Part shown: piece after piece, positions 1 to 9,818 of the stretch
Position numbering within the stretch: position 1 is the first letter of the stretch
Layout of the letters: the number at the start of each line of letters is the position of its first letter
NCBI GenBank assembly: GCA_024686335.1
Contig: JAILCI010000019.1
Coordinates: 1 to 64,000, forward strand
Reading direction: 5' to 3'
DNA: 64,000 bases
Source of the DNA: Bacteroidales bacterium
GTDB taxonomy: Bacteria > Bacteroidota > Bacteroidia > Bacteroidales > WCHB1-69
Made by a program: the position numbers and the translations under genes
Notes under the pieces: generated by a model
Database searches by the model: none
Told to the model about the DNA's origin: nothing
The model's input: only the letters and a program-made list of their open reading frames with translations

Positions 1-43
1 CTGAATGGACTCACGGGCAGAAAAATTTACAGATAAAAACCTA

Positions 44-86
44 TGCCAAACGAATCACGGCAAGGGTACCCTTGCCGTGATTCGTT
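44..86 (-). terminator. Palindromic terminator of pepD
   Basis: Positions 49-86 form a perfect 38 bp palindrome centred on GGTACC. Read on the minus strand it is followed by a short T run (TTTTT), so it fits a strong intrinsic terminator 56 bp past the pepD stop codon. The plus strand reads out into A residues, so the terminator appears one-directional. Confidence 0.75.
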
Positions 87-141
87 AAAAATTGTAATTT
101 TGCATCCGTAAAAACCTGTAACGGTTATTTAGGACTAGTCA

Positions 142-1608
142 TTATTTCAAAAGTTTGAAGAACTCAATCAGAAGATCCCAGCACATCTGGACGGTCTTGA
201 TTTCGAGTTTCTCGTCAGGTGAGTGGACACCGCGGAGGGTCGGTCCAATGGAGACCATGTCGAGACCCGGATATTTCTCAGAGAAGAGACCGCACTCGAG
301 ACCAGCGTGGATAGCCAGCACCTGAGGATCCTTGTGGAACACATTCTTGTAAGCATCAGAAAGTACGCGAAGAACCTCTGAATCAGGGTTAGGATTCCAG
401 CCGGGATAGCCGTCGCCGCTGACAACCTCTGCACCAATCATCCAGAATGCTGTAGAAACTTTGTCGACAACAGCCTCCTTACGAGACTCTACGGAACTAC
501 GTTGACTGGTAGTGATGACAATCTTGTCGTCAATTTTCTTGACAGAAGCCAAGTTGGTAGAAGTCTCAACGAAGCCAGGGATATCTTGGGACATAGCTTG
601 AACACCGTGAGGACATACCATCAAAGCGTTCATCAAGTCGATCTGTTGGAACTCATAGAGCACCTTATCAACAGCAGGAGCGGACTCCAGGGTCACCTCC
701 ACATCGCGATCGGTGGTGTGGAATTCATCCTTGTAGATCTTGTTCATAGCCTGGCAGTAGAGTTCCCATTCAGAACATTTGGATGTAGGAACTGCCACAA
801 CAGCAAAACCTTCGCGGGCAATAGCGTTACGGAGATTACCGGCTTGTATGTCAGCTATGCGGATATTGTACTCGCAATAGCCGTTATAGAGCAGACGGGT
901 GAGGAGTTTCACAGCATTGCCGCGGCCCTTGTTGATATCATCGCCGGAGTGACCGCCTTGGAGACCCTTAACCATCACTTTATAGAATTTAACGTCGGGT
1001 TCTTCCAGTTCTTTAACATCCTCATATTCGCATTCGATAGTGGCAACCGTATCCTTACCGCCAGCACAGCCAATGAAAAACTGACCTTCATCCTCGGAGT
1101 CAAGGTTGATGAGCATCTTACCTGTCATAAATCCAGCCTCAAGAGCTTTTGCACCGGTAAGACCAGTCTCCTCGTCAATAGTGAAGAGACACTCGATAGG
1201 ACCGTGTTCCAGCTCTTTGTCGTCGAGGATAGCCAATGCCAGAGCCATACCGATGCCGTCATCAGCACCCAGTGTGGTACCTTTAGCCTTGAGCCATTCG
1301 CCATCGACATAGGTCTGGATGGCATCCTTAGAGAAATCGAAATTGACATCTGCATTCTTCTCGCAGACCATGTCCATATGGCTTTGGAAGATAACCGGAG
1401 TCACATTTTCCTTACCAGGAGTGGCGGGTTTGGAGATGAGCACGTTGCCGCTAGCATCACGCTTTGTGGGAAGTCCCATGGCCTTGCCGGTCTTCTCCAA
1501 CCATTCAGAGATAAGCGTCTCATGCTTGGACGGACGCGGTATCTTCGTAATCTCATTGAAATAATAGAAAACCTTTGCGGGTTTCAAAGACAAAATTTCT
1601 TCATTCAT
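142..1608 (-). CDS. pepD: Cytosolic aminoacyl-histidine dipeptidase (Xaa-His dipeptidase, M20 family)
   Basis: Predicted cytosolic zinc dipeptidase that hydrolyses Xaa-His and other dipeptides for amino-acid recycling. The 488-residue length is usual for PepD. Visible motifs are the first metal-binding block SHMDMV (about residue 77), GADDGIGMA (about 115), the catalytic DEETGLTGA, and NLDSEDEG with the GCAGG that follows. The C-terminal SIGPTLRGVHSPDE carries a metal-ligand histidine. I start at the ATG at 1608 because the product then begins MNEEILSLKP, as in relatives, and a TATCTTTGC promoter box lies 33 bp upstream. An in-frame extension to 1644 would start inside that promoter. The gene stands alone, with its own promoter and a palindromic terminator. 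Confidence 0.95.
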   Translation of the reverse strand: MNEEILSLKPAKVFYYFNEITKIPRPSKHETLISEWLEKTGKAMGLPTKRDASGNVLISKPATPGKENVTPVIFQSHMDMVCEKNADVNFDFSKDAIQTYVDGEWLKAKGTTLGADDGIGMALALAILDDKELEHGPIECLFTIDEETGLTGAKALEAGFMTGKMLINLDSEDEGQFFIGCAGGKDTVATIECEYEDVKELEEPDVKFYKVMVKGLQGGHSGDDINKGRGNAVKLLTRLLYNGYCEYNIRIADIQAGNLRNAIAREGFAVVAVPTSKCSEWELYCQAMNKIYKDEFHTTDRDVEVTLESAPAVDKVLYEFQQIDLMNALMVCPHGVQAMSQDIPGFVETSTNLASVKKIDDKIVITTSQRSSVESRKEAVVDKVSTAFWMIGAEVVSGDGYPGWNPNPDSEVLRVLSDAYKNVFHKDPQVLAIHAGLECGLFSEKYPGLDMVSIGPTLRGVHSPDEKLEIKTVQMCWDLLIEFFKLLK

Positions 1609-1640
1609 ATTGATAAAATTTAGAGTTTCACATTGGAGGG

Positions 1641-1649
1641 GCAAAGATA
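1641..1649 (-). promoter_or_regulatory. Promoter -7 box of pepD
   Basis: The minus strand reads TATCTTTGC, a match to the Bacteroidota -7 consensus TAnnTTTG. It lies about 33 bp upstream of the chosen pepD ATG. No clear -33 TTTG is visible at the usual spacing. Confidence 0.7.
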
Positions 1650-1691
1650 AACTTTTTTAATCAAAAATGCGAGGCAAGATTATTCTTTATT

Positions 1692-1988
1692 AAGGGACTA
1701 TATACCTGATGGCACTTTGTATGCCCAAGGATATTGCTAACAGACGTTTTTTAAGGGAGACAAGAGCATCGTGGCAGACAACTCCCATAAATTTAATTCT
1801 TCAACTTTTCTCTTGATAGAAAAGTTGCCAAAAGATCAAGCCGACATGAATCCCGCCCGTTCTGTCCGCCCTCTGACAGCGGTGGCAAACGTGAACAAAA
1901 ATGCAGCATGCGGCAAACGGAAGAACACACGGAAGGCATGCATTTTTGTAAACGCAAGCGCCTTTGCACGCCGCTGTTGGAGGCCGGC
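1692..1988 (+). repeat. Left arm of a ~297 bp long inverted repeat
   Basis: This segment matches the reverse complement of 4472-4769 with roughly nine-tenths identity by eye and one single-base indel. Outer ends read AGGGACTATATACCTGATGG and inner ends read GGAGGCCGGC. It contains a 10 bp stem hairpin (CAACTTTTCT, loop CTTGAT, AGAAAAGTTG) at 1802-1827 and other GC-rich pairing segments. A reading frame of about 75 codons is open in both arms, but of the 15 codons that differ 10 change the residue, so I see no sign of selection for a protein. The arms flank a riboswitch-controlled gene. They look like copies of an interspersed, structured repeat and not like transposase-encoding elements. Confidence 0.9.
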
Positions 1989-2042
1989 ATATAACTCACA
2001 TTTATTATTTTCGAATTTAAGAAAAGGAAATGAAAAAAATAG

Positions 2043-2051
2043 TATTTTTGC
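2043..2051 (+). promoter_or_regulatory. Promoter -7 box for the cobalamin riboswitch transcript
   Basis: TATTTTTGC, a full match to the Bacteroidota -7 consensus, ends about 10 bp before the first paired bases of the riboswitch. Transcription would therefore start at the riboswitch 5' edge (about 2057). Confidence 0.75.
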
Positions 2052-2061
2052 AGCGATTTTT

Positions 2062-2212
2062 GGTGAGGGGTTTAGGCCCCGAGAGGGAAACAGGTGCAAG
2101 TCCTGTACAGTACCCGCTGCTGTAATTTCCAACCAATCTTCACGCATAATGCCACTGTTACACAATGGGAAGGCGCGCGAAGACGGAATAAGTCAGAAAA
2201 CCTGCCAGATTT
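2062..2212 (+). ncRNA. Cobalamin riboswitch
   Basis: The segment has the conserved parts of the cobalamin aptamer in order. GCAAG in CAGGTGCAAGTCCTG (2091-2105) is followed by CCCGCTGCTGTAA (2113-2125), then GCCACTG (2151-2157) with GGGAAGGC (2167-2174), and the B12-box-like AGTCAGAAAACCTGCC (2191-2206). It begins directly after a promoter and ends about 130 bp before the start codon at 2341. An intrinsic terminator lies between, so control by premature termination is plausible. The gene it controls is a secreted protein and not a recognisable cobalamin biosynthesis enzyme. Confidence 0.93.
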
Positions 2213-2273
2213 CTGTACGTGAAGGCTTCGGGAAGAAGGCTGACACCTGCAATATATATCATATTGTATAAGG

Positions 2274-2310
2274 TCCTGTCGTATCTCCCAAGCTGACGAC
2301 GGGATTTTTT
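2274..2310 (+). terminator. Intrinsic terminator in the riboswitch leader (candidate expression platform)
   Basis: TCCTGTCGT (2274-2282) pairs with ACGACGGGA (2296-2304) around a 13-base loop and is followed by six T residues. It lies after the aptamer and 31 bp before the start codon, where a ligand-controlled attenuator would be expected. I could not identify a clear anti-terminator strand by eye. Confidence 0.65.
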
Positions 2311-2340
2311 GTTTGACGTAACAATTATAACTTATACACT

Positions 2341-4209
2341 ATGATGAAAAAACTTTTATGCTTTTTATTAGTCCTGGCCAGTCTGGGCGTTTATGCTCAG
2401 AATGAGCAAGCTCGCGTTTACATGCGCACAAACCAACCTTCTCGTAATGTAACTGACGTTCCCGCCGACAGTATCAAGTTCTGGGTGGGCGAAGGCACCA
2501 ACGAAGTCGTGGCAGCCTTCTTCTTCTGCGCTGACACTCCTGTAGGTGTCGCATACGGCTACCGCTTCAACGGAAGTACAACGTATCAGAACATGCTGAA
2601 CGCTATTGCAGCAGCTGACCCTAACTTCAGCTACACAGCTTCTGGAAGCTTCATCAACACCCTGGAATATGACAACGGCACACTGGATTGTGAGATCACC
2701 GGAGGTTACATGATGTACTCCTTCAATGGCGGATGGCCTAGCGGTCTCAGCGACGTAATGTCAGCCAGTGGTTATTTCGAACTGACAGAATGGGGCGACT
2801 GCACACTCCCCACAACCAATATCTATTATCCCGTAGATCCTAGCACTCCTGCCGTAACCGACGCTACCATTGACGATGACGACGTCATCTACTGGGTTGG
2901 CGGTGGTGACAACGAAGTCGTTTTCGCCGTCAACTGGTGCAACCCCGCAGTTGCTTTTGCATGGGGCGTACGCTTCAGCGGTGACAGCATCCTCGTGGCA
3001 GATGTGATGAGAACTATCGCCATCTATGACAGCCGTTTCAGCTACACCGTTGGCGACTGGGGCATCTCCGACATCAGATTCCAGGATGGCACTTACGACC
3101 TCTCTCTGCAAGGCAGCTGGTGGATGTATAATGTCAACGGCGCAACTGCCATGTTGGGTTATGACGCCCAGAAGGTTGTGGACGACGACATCATCAAATG
3201 GGGTGACGAAAGCTGTGGCACTGCTGATGCCAACTACAACTACACCTGGACAACGCCAATCCAACCTGTCGCTCTGCCAGCAGCCTCCACAGAGGTATTT
3301 GACGGCATTGTGGGCACATCCGGATGCAAAGCCATCGCCTATAATGACGCTGCCATCATAGGTTGGGCTACCGGTTGCTCCATCGATCGCGGTCCTATGA
3401 ACATTGCCAGCAACCCGACACCTGCTTCTTTCGGTTCAGAAAGCACCGGCACCGGCATCCCTGGCACTGCTACCACTGATGCAGTCAGCTTAGGTGATGG
3501 TGGTGAGGCCACCCTAACCTTCGGCATGCCTATCTCCAATGGTGAAGGCTATGACTTCGCAGTCTTTGAGAACGCTCTCAACCATACCTTCCTTGAGCTC
3601 GCTTTTGTAGAAGTCAGCTCCGACGGTGAACATTTCTATCGCTTCCCGTCTGTATCCAACAGCGACCTCAACAACCAGGTTGACAATGGCGGCAGCGTAG
3701 ATGCCACCAAGCTCAACAACCTCGCCGGCAAATACATCATGGGCTGGGGCACTCCGTTTGATTTGGAAGAACTCAGCGGATACAGCAACCTCGACATCAA
3801 CAATATCACACATGTGCGCCTCGTAGACGTGGTTGGCTCTATCAACCCCGAATACGGCACAACCGACATGAACGGTCATATCATCAACGACCCCTACCCG
3901 ACCAATTTCGCTTCCTGTGGTTTCGACCTCACGGGCGTCGGCATCATGAACGGTTGGACTCCCAGCACTGGCGTGAACAACTATAGCGAGACGGCTCTAT
4001 TCACCGTCTATCCGAACCCCTGCACCGACATCGTAGTCGTCAGCAACATCAGCAATGACGCTACCATTATTGTCAGCAACATCCTTGGTGAGCAACTCAA
4101 TGTTATGACCAGCCAGGATACCAGCTGTCAAATCAACATGAGCGACTACCCTGCCGGTATCTATTTCATCCAGGTCGGTAATGCAACGCAAAAGATTGTC
4201 AAACGATAA
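2341..4209 (+). CDS. T9SS-secreted protein under cobalamin riboswitch control, putative corrinoid-capture protein
   Basis: The 622-residue product starts with a signal peptide (MMKKLLCFLLVLASLGVYAQ) and ends in a T9SS type A sorting domain of about 75 residues (VYPNPCTD near the start, PAGIYFIQV near the end). Two related domains follow the signal: residues 45-140 and 180-280 each begin with WVGxGxNEVVxA and end in MYSFNG or WWMYNVNG. That layout resembles the DUF4430/transcobalamin C-terminal-like fold. The third domain (about 320-535) contains LGDGGEATLTF, GYDFAVFENA and LAGKYIMGWGTPFDLEEL, a surface-protein domain I associate with B12 loci of Bacteroidota. The function in binding corrinoids is inferred from the riboswitch and these domains. 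The gene has its own promoter, leader and terminator and sits alone between the inverted repeats. Confidence 0.75.
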   Translation: MMKKLLCFLLVLASLGVYAQNEQARVYMRTNQPSRNVTDVPADSIKFWVGEGTNEVVAAFFFCADTPVGVAYGYRFNGSTTYQNMLNAIAAADPNFSYTASGSFINTLEYDNGTLDCEITGGYMMYSFNGGWPSGLSDVMSASGYFELTEWGDCTLPTTNIYYPVDPSTPAVTDATIDDDDVIYWVGGGDNEVVFAVNWCNPAVAFAWGVRFSGDSILVADVMRTIAIYDSRFSYTVGDWGISDIRFQDGTYDLSLQGSWWMYNVNGATAMLGYDAQKVVDDDIIKWGDESCGTADANYNYTWTTPIQPVALPAASTEVFDGIVGTSGCKAIAYNDAAIIGWATGCSIDRGPMNIASNPTPASFGSESTGTGIPGTATTDAVSLGDGGEATLTFGMPISNGEGYDFAVFENALNHTFLELAFVEVSSDGEHFYRFPSVSNSDLNNQVDNGGSVDATKLNNLAGKYIMGWGTPFDLEELSGYSNLDINNITHVRLVDVVGSINPEYGTTDMNGHIINDPYPTNFASCGFDLTGVGIMNGWTPSTGVNNYSETALFTVYPNPCTDIVVVSNISNDATIIVSNILGEQLNVMTSQDTSCQINMSDYPAGIYFIQVGNATQKIVKR

Positions 4210-4236
4210 TCCTAATCCACTTTCTCTAACACTCCT

Positions 4237-4272
4237 GAATATCGCCCCAGTTTGGGGCGATATTCTTATATA
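4237..4272 (+). terminator. Terminator of the riboswitch-controlled gene
   Basis: A perfect 13 bp stem (GAATATCGCCCCA with TGGGGCGATATTC) around a GTT loop lies 27 bp after the stop codon. The following tract TTATATATA is only partly T, so termination may be incomplete. Confidence 0.7.
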
Positions 4273-4471
4273 TATGGTTGATGTACCATCAACGGCGGAC
4301 AAAAATCTTGGGTGAAAAAAAATGGGAGTTATATACATGATGGCACAACAGAGATGAGGACAAAGTCTAAAATATTGCATTTTACCCCTCCCCATAATGA
4401 TTTACCTAGGTACTTGCCCATAGAGCACGCGGGCGGGCGGGCCGACATGCGGTGCGGACGCGGTGTGAATG

Positions 4472-4769
4472 GCCGGCCTCCAACAGCGGCGTGCAAAGGC
4501 GCTTGCGTTTACAAAAATGCATGCCTTCCGTCTATTTTCCCTTTTGCTACATGCTGCATTTTTGTTCCCGTTTGCCGCCGCTGTCAGAGGGCGGACAGAG
4601 CGGGTGGGATTCATGTCGGCTTGATCTTTTGGCAACTTTTCTATCAAGAGAAAAGTTGAAGAATTATAATGATGGGAGTTGCCTGCCATGAAGCCCTTGT
4701 CTCCCTAAAGAAAATGTCTATCAGCAACATACTTGGGCATACAAGGTGCCATCAGGTATATAGTCCCTA
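4472..4769 (-). repeat. Right arm of a ~298 bp long inverted repeat
   Basis: Reverse complement of the left arm at 1692-1988, including the 26 bp hairpin (4633-4658). Its outer end abuts the groES leader. About 130 bp inside this arm, at 4323-4346, lies an extra degenerate copy of the outer-end sequence (GGGAGTTATATACATGATGG). The stretch from 4273 to 4471 otherwise shows nothing I recognise. Confidence 0.9.
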
Positions 4770-4880
4770 AAAAAATACTGACATTCTGACCTTGATAAAT
4801 TTTGGCATAGATTTTGTAATAGATATTGACGTCTTTGAAAAAAAATCAATAAAAGTATAATCAATAAAAATTCTAAAATT

Positions 4881-5159
4881 ATGAAATGTAACATCAAACC
4901 CTTAGCAGACAGAGTTTTAGTAAAACCTGCAGAAGCTGAGCACAAAACAGCTGGCGGCATCATCATCCCCGACACCGCAAAAGAGAAACCTCAAAAAGGT
5001 ACTGTCATCGCAGTTGGCGCTGGCAAAAAGGATGAACCTATGACCGTAAAGGTTAACGACGAAGTTCTCTATGGTAAATATTCCGGCACGGAAATCCAAT
5101 ATGATGGTGAGACCTATCTCATTATGAAAGAAAGCGACATTTACGCTATCATTAAATAA
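4881..5159 (+). CDS. groES: Co-chaperonin GroES (Hsp10)
   Basis: The cytosolic 10 kDa co-chaperonin caps the GroEL ring during ATP-driven folding. The 92-residue length is normal. The N-terminal [16 protein letters not shown], the mobile-loop segment [16 protein letters not shown] (residues 20-36) and the C-terminal ESDIYAIIK are characteristic. It lies 27 bp before groEL in the expected two-gene heat-shock operon. The inverted-repeat arm ends about 110 bp upstream, so the promoter must sit in 4770-4880. I could not identify a convincing -7 box or a CIRCE element there. Confidence 0.98.
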   Translation: MKCNIKPLADRVLVKPAEAEHKTAGGIIIPDTAKEKPQKGTVIAVGAGKKDEPMTVKVNDEVLYGKYSGTEIQYDGETYLIMKESDIYAIIK

Positions 5160-6821
<1,662 letters not shown>

Positions 6822-6844
6822 TCTGTCATACTAAACAAGAGAGA

Positions 6845-6879
6845 AACAGGACTCTGGAAACAGGGTCCTGTTTTTTTTT
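6845..6879 (+). terminator. Terminator of groES-groEL
   Basis: AACAGGAC pairs with GTCCTGTT and is followed by a run of nine T residues, 24 bp past the groEL stop codon. Confidence 0.9.
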
Positions 6880-6881
6880 AG

Positions 6882-6908
6882 AATGGTCGATGCACGCATC
6901 GACCCTAC
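6882..6908. repeat. REP-like palindrome, copy 1 (GTCGATGC type)
   Basis: GGTCGATGC and GCATCGACC form a 9 bp stem around AC. With flanks AATG and CTACA, the unit matches 36081-36108 in reverse orientation over about 27 bp, so it is a dispersed intergenic palindrome and not a chance hairpin. It lies between the groEL terminator and the hisS promoter. Confidence 0.75.
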
Positions 6909-6987
6909 AAAAAACACCGCATATTCTCCATCTCTAGTCTCACATCTTTAGTCATATCACACCCTATCACATATCAGAATATTTTTC

Positions 6988-6996
6988 TATTTTTGC
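6988..6996 (+). promoter_or_regulatory. Promoter -7 box of hisS
   Basis: TATTTTTGC, 34 bp before the hisS start codon, matches the Bacteroidota -7 consensus. Confidence 0.7.
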
Positions 6997-7030
6997 ACAC
7001 TATTTTATAGAACACATCTAATATTGAATT

Positions 7031-8401
7031 ATGAACATCGTAAAACCCTCCATTCCTAAAGGAACACGCGACTTCACTCCTACCGAGATGATGCGTCGCA
7101 ACTATATTTTTGACACCATCCGCACTGTCTTTCACCGACATGCGTACTTGCCCATTGAGACTCCCTCCATGGAGAACCTCAGCATTTTGATGGGTAAATA
7201 TGGTGAGGAGGGCGACCGACTCATTTTCAAAGTCCTCAACTCCGGTGACTTCACAAAAGGTGTTGACTTCAACGATACCGAGAAGTCTGTCAACAAGTTA
7301 GCCACAGAAATCTGTGAAAAGGGTCTGCGCTATGACCTGACCGTCCCCTTCGCACGTTTTGTGGTACAACACCAGAACGAGCTCACATTCCCCTTCAAGC
7401 GTTACCAGATGCAACCCGTATGGCGTGCCGACCGTCCACAAAAAGGCCGTTATCGTGAGTTCTACCAGTGTGATGCTGACATTATCGGCAGTAAGTCACT
7501 GCTCAATGAAGCTGAGTTGATAGAGATCACGGACGAGATCTTCACCAAATTTGGCATTCGCGTTATCATCAAGGTCAACAACCGCAAGATTCTCAGCGGT
7601 ATGGCCGAAATGATAGGAGCGCCCGAGAAGATGGTCGATTTCTGTACCGCTATGGACAAATTGGACAAGATTGGTCGTGAGAATGTGTGCTGTGAGATGG
7701 TAGAGCGTGGTATTAGTGCTGACGCAATCGCAAAACTCGATTGCATCTTCAACATGACTGGCATGAGCACAGAAGAGAAACTCGACACGCTGTCAAAACT
7801 GTTAGCAAATAGTGAGACAGGTCTCGAAGGTATTCGCGAAGTGCGTGAAATGTTAGAGTACACCAAATCTATGGACATCAAGAACGAAATAGAGTTGGAT
7901 ATCACACTGGCTCGTGGTTTGAATTACTACACCGGCGCCATCTTTGAGGTTAAAGCCAAAGATGCAGCCATGGGTAGTATCTCCGGTGGCGGTCGTTACG
8001 ACAACTTGACTGGTATCTTCGGACTAAAGAACATGTCTGGCGTGGGCATCTCCTATGGTGCAGAACGCGTCTACGACGTGCTCAATGAACTCAATCTCTT
8101 CCCTGACAATATCCTCAACCCTGTCAAGGCTCTCTTCATCAATTTTGGTGGCGAGGATGAGCGTTATGCATTAGCTGCCTTGCGCGAGCTGCGCAAAGCA
8201 GGACTCTCTGCTGAAATTTACCCCGACAATGCTAAGATTGGCAAACAGATGACCTACGCCAATAATAAAGGCATCCCGTTTGTCATCATGGCTGGTGAAA
8301 ACGAGCGAAACAATAAGACACTAACTATTAAAGACATGGCTAGCGGAACTCAGGAAGAACTTTCATTGGAGGAAGCTCTTGCAAAACTGACATCCTGCTA
8401 A
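7031..8401 (+). CDS. hisS: Histidyl-tRNA synthetase
   Basis: Class II synthetase that charges tRNA-His in the cytosol. The 456-residue protein shows PKGTRDFTP at the N terminus, motif 2 around [18 protein letters not shown] (about 135-152), the histidine-binding [11 protein letters not shown] (about 296) and motif 3 [10 protein letters not shown] with [11 protein letters not shown]. The C-terminal anticodon-binding domain runs from about residue 365. It is first in an apparent operon with the DUF389 gene (19 bp gap) and ygiQ (3 bp gap). Its length is near the ~450 residues usual for Bacteroidota HisS. Confidence 0.98.
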   Translation: MNIVKPSIPKGTRDFTPTEMMRRNYIFDTIRTVFHRHAYLPIETPSMENLSILMGKYGEEGDRLIFKVLNSGDFTKGVDFNDTEKSVNKLATEICEKGLRYDLTVPFARFVVQHQNELTFPFKRYQMQPVWRADRPQKGRYREFYQCDADIIGSKSLLNEAELIEITDEIFTKFGIRVIIKVNNRKILSGMAEMIGAPEKMVDFCTAMDKLDKIGRENVCCEMVERGISADAIAKLDCIFNMTGMSTEEKLDTLSKLLANSETGLEGIREVREMLEYTKSMDIKNEIELDITLARGLNYYTGAIFEVKAKDAAMGSISGGGRYDNLTGIFGLKNMSGVGISYGAERVYDVLNELNLFPDNILNPVKALFINFGGEDERYALAALRELRKAGLSAEIYPDNAKIGKQMTYANNKGIPFVIMAGENERNNKTLTIKDMASGTQEELSLEEALAKLTSC

Positions 8402-8420
8402 GCATCTGTTTATAAACAAA

Positions 8421-9815
8421 ATGGATACAAAACAGCCTAAGGACAAACAGTCTTCTCAGTTTGCAAAAAAATTACGCTACTGGTTCAAGAAACTGCTTCA
8501 ACTCACACAGTTGAGGGAGGATACCGACTATGAGGCAACCATCGAGAACATTACGAAAAGTGTCACCTTCCGTGGCATGAACCTTTGGATTCTATTTTTC
8601 GCCATCATTGTGGCATCAGTGGGTTTGAACGTCAACTCAACGGCCGTCATCATCGGTGCCATGTTGATATCACCGCTGATGGGACCTATCAACGGCCTGG
8701 GTCTGGCCATCGGCATCTTTGATGAAGATCTGATGCGCAAGTCATTAACCAACCTCCTCATCATGGTGCTAATCAGCCTCTTAGCCTCAACACTATACTT
8801 TCTAATCTCTCCGCTAGGAGATGCACAATCAGAGTTGCTGGCACGTACCAACCCAACAATTTTCGATGTCTTCATCGGGTTCTTTGGAGGTTCGGCTGGC
8901 ATCGTGGCCATGTCTCGTAAAAACCAATCCATGACCGTCATCTCCGGCGTGGCCATCGCCACCGCCTTGATGCCACCTCTTTGCACTGCTGGTTATGGTT
9001 TAGCAACATTCCAGTTCCGATACTTCTTCGGAGCACTTTACCTCTTCTTCATCAACTCTTTCTTCATCGCACTATCTACCTTTATCTTTGTACGTTATCT
9101 CGGTTTTCCGCAGACAAAATACATGGATAATAAACGTGCTACCGCTGTTAAGCGTATCATTACGGTCTTCACTATTATCGTCATCGTTCCAAGCGTTATC
9201 GGCGCTATTAACATGATTAAAGAGACCGCCTTCCATACTCAAGCCAAGAAGTTCGTTACTGAGATTCAGGAGACTCCCACATTCAAAAACCGACAGGTTT
9301 TCAATGTGGATAGAGAATATAACCGAAAAGAACAGACCATCACCATGTCTGTCGTTGGCACTCCGCTCAACTCCGTAGAAATTACAGAGTTACAGGAATA
9401 TATGCGCACAACTTATGGTCTTAAGAACACCAAACTTATCGTCAAGCAAACAGGCGAGACTATTGACATAGCCAAACAAAACGAGATTATCGAAAATATG
9501 CTTGACAAGAAGGAACAGGTTATCTTGGAGAAGGATTCTGTCATCCATTCATTACAATCTAAAATGAGTGAGATGGAACAATCAGAAGCACTATCTGACC
9601 AGATTGCCAAGGAGTTATATGTACAATATCCCAATTTGGAAGTTTTTGCTTTAGATAATCTCTACTATGTCAATCCTCAAACTGGGACAAAGGAGAAAAC
9701 ACCAACTGTTTATTTCAAATGGAAAGACAAAGCAGGACATGCATTAGCGGAAGAATCCATCATCAAATGGCTGAAAGTTCGCTTGGAAGTCTCTGAGATA
9801 AAAGTTATTCACTAA
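8421..9815 (+). CDS. DUF389 family membrane protein
   Basis: Uncharacterised inner membrane protein of 464 residues. After a charged N terminus come at least six hydrophobic segments between about residues 50 and 260. They include the family-typical VNSTAVIIGAMLISPLMGPI (about 72-91) and GVAIATALMPPLCTAGYGLA (about 176-195). The last 200 residues are soluble, with a coiled-coil-like stretch (IIENMLDKKEQVILEKD). This two-part layout is the DUF389 pattern. The biochemical role of the family is not established. It is cotranscribed between hisS and ygiQ, which gives no clear functional clue. Confidence 0.9.
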   Translation: MDTKQPKDKQSSQFAKKLRYWFKKLLQLTQLREDTDYEATIENITKSVTFRGMNLWILFFAIIVASVGLNVNSTAVIIGAMLISPLMGPINGLGLAIGIFDEDLMRKSLTNLLIMVLISLLASTLYFLISPLGDAQSELLARTNPTIFDVFIGFFGGSAGIVAMSRKNQSMTVISGVAIATALMPPLCTAGYGLATFQFRYFFGALYLFFINSFFIALSTFIFVRYLGFPQTKYMDNKRATAVKRIITVFTIIVIVPSVIGAINMIKETAFHTQAKKFVTEIQETPTFKNRQVFNVDREYNRKEQTITMSVVGTPLNSVEITELQEYMRTTYGLKNTKLIVKQTGETIDIAKQNEIIENMLDKKEQVILEKDSVIHSLQSKMSEMEQSEALSDQIAKELYVQYPNLEVFALDNLYYVNPQTGTKEKTPTVYFKWKDKAGHALAEESIIKWLKVRLEVSEIKVIH

Positions 9816-9818
9816 ATC

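Noticed and set aside
502..1623. Long plus-strand frame opposite pepD
   Set aside because: It lies wholly antisense to a gene with full enzyme motifs and has no family features.
1771..2271. Reading frame of 166 codons running through the repeat and the riboswitch
   Set aside because: It uses a GTG start, runs through the cobalamin riboswitch, and its conserved part shows mostly residue-changing differences between the two repeat arms.
4402..4689. Reading frame in the right repeat arm
   Set aside because: Same frame as in the left arm; better explained as a structured repeat.
4781..4880. CIRCE element before groES
   Set aside because: No TTAGCACTC inverted repeat is present; only repeated CTGAC words, which are not enough for an operator call.
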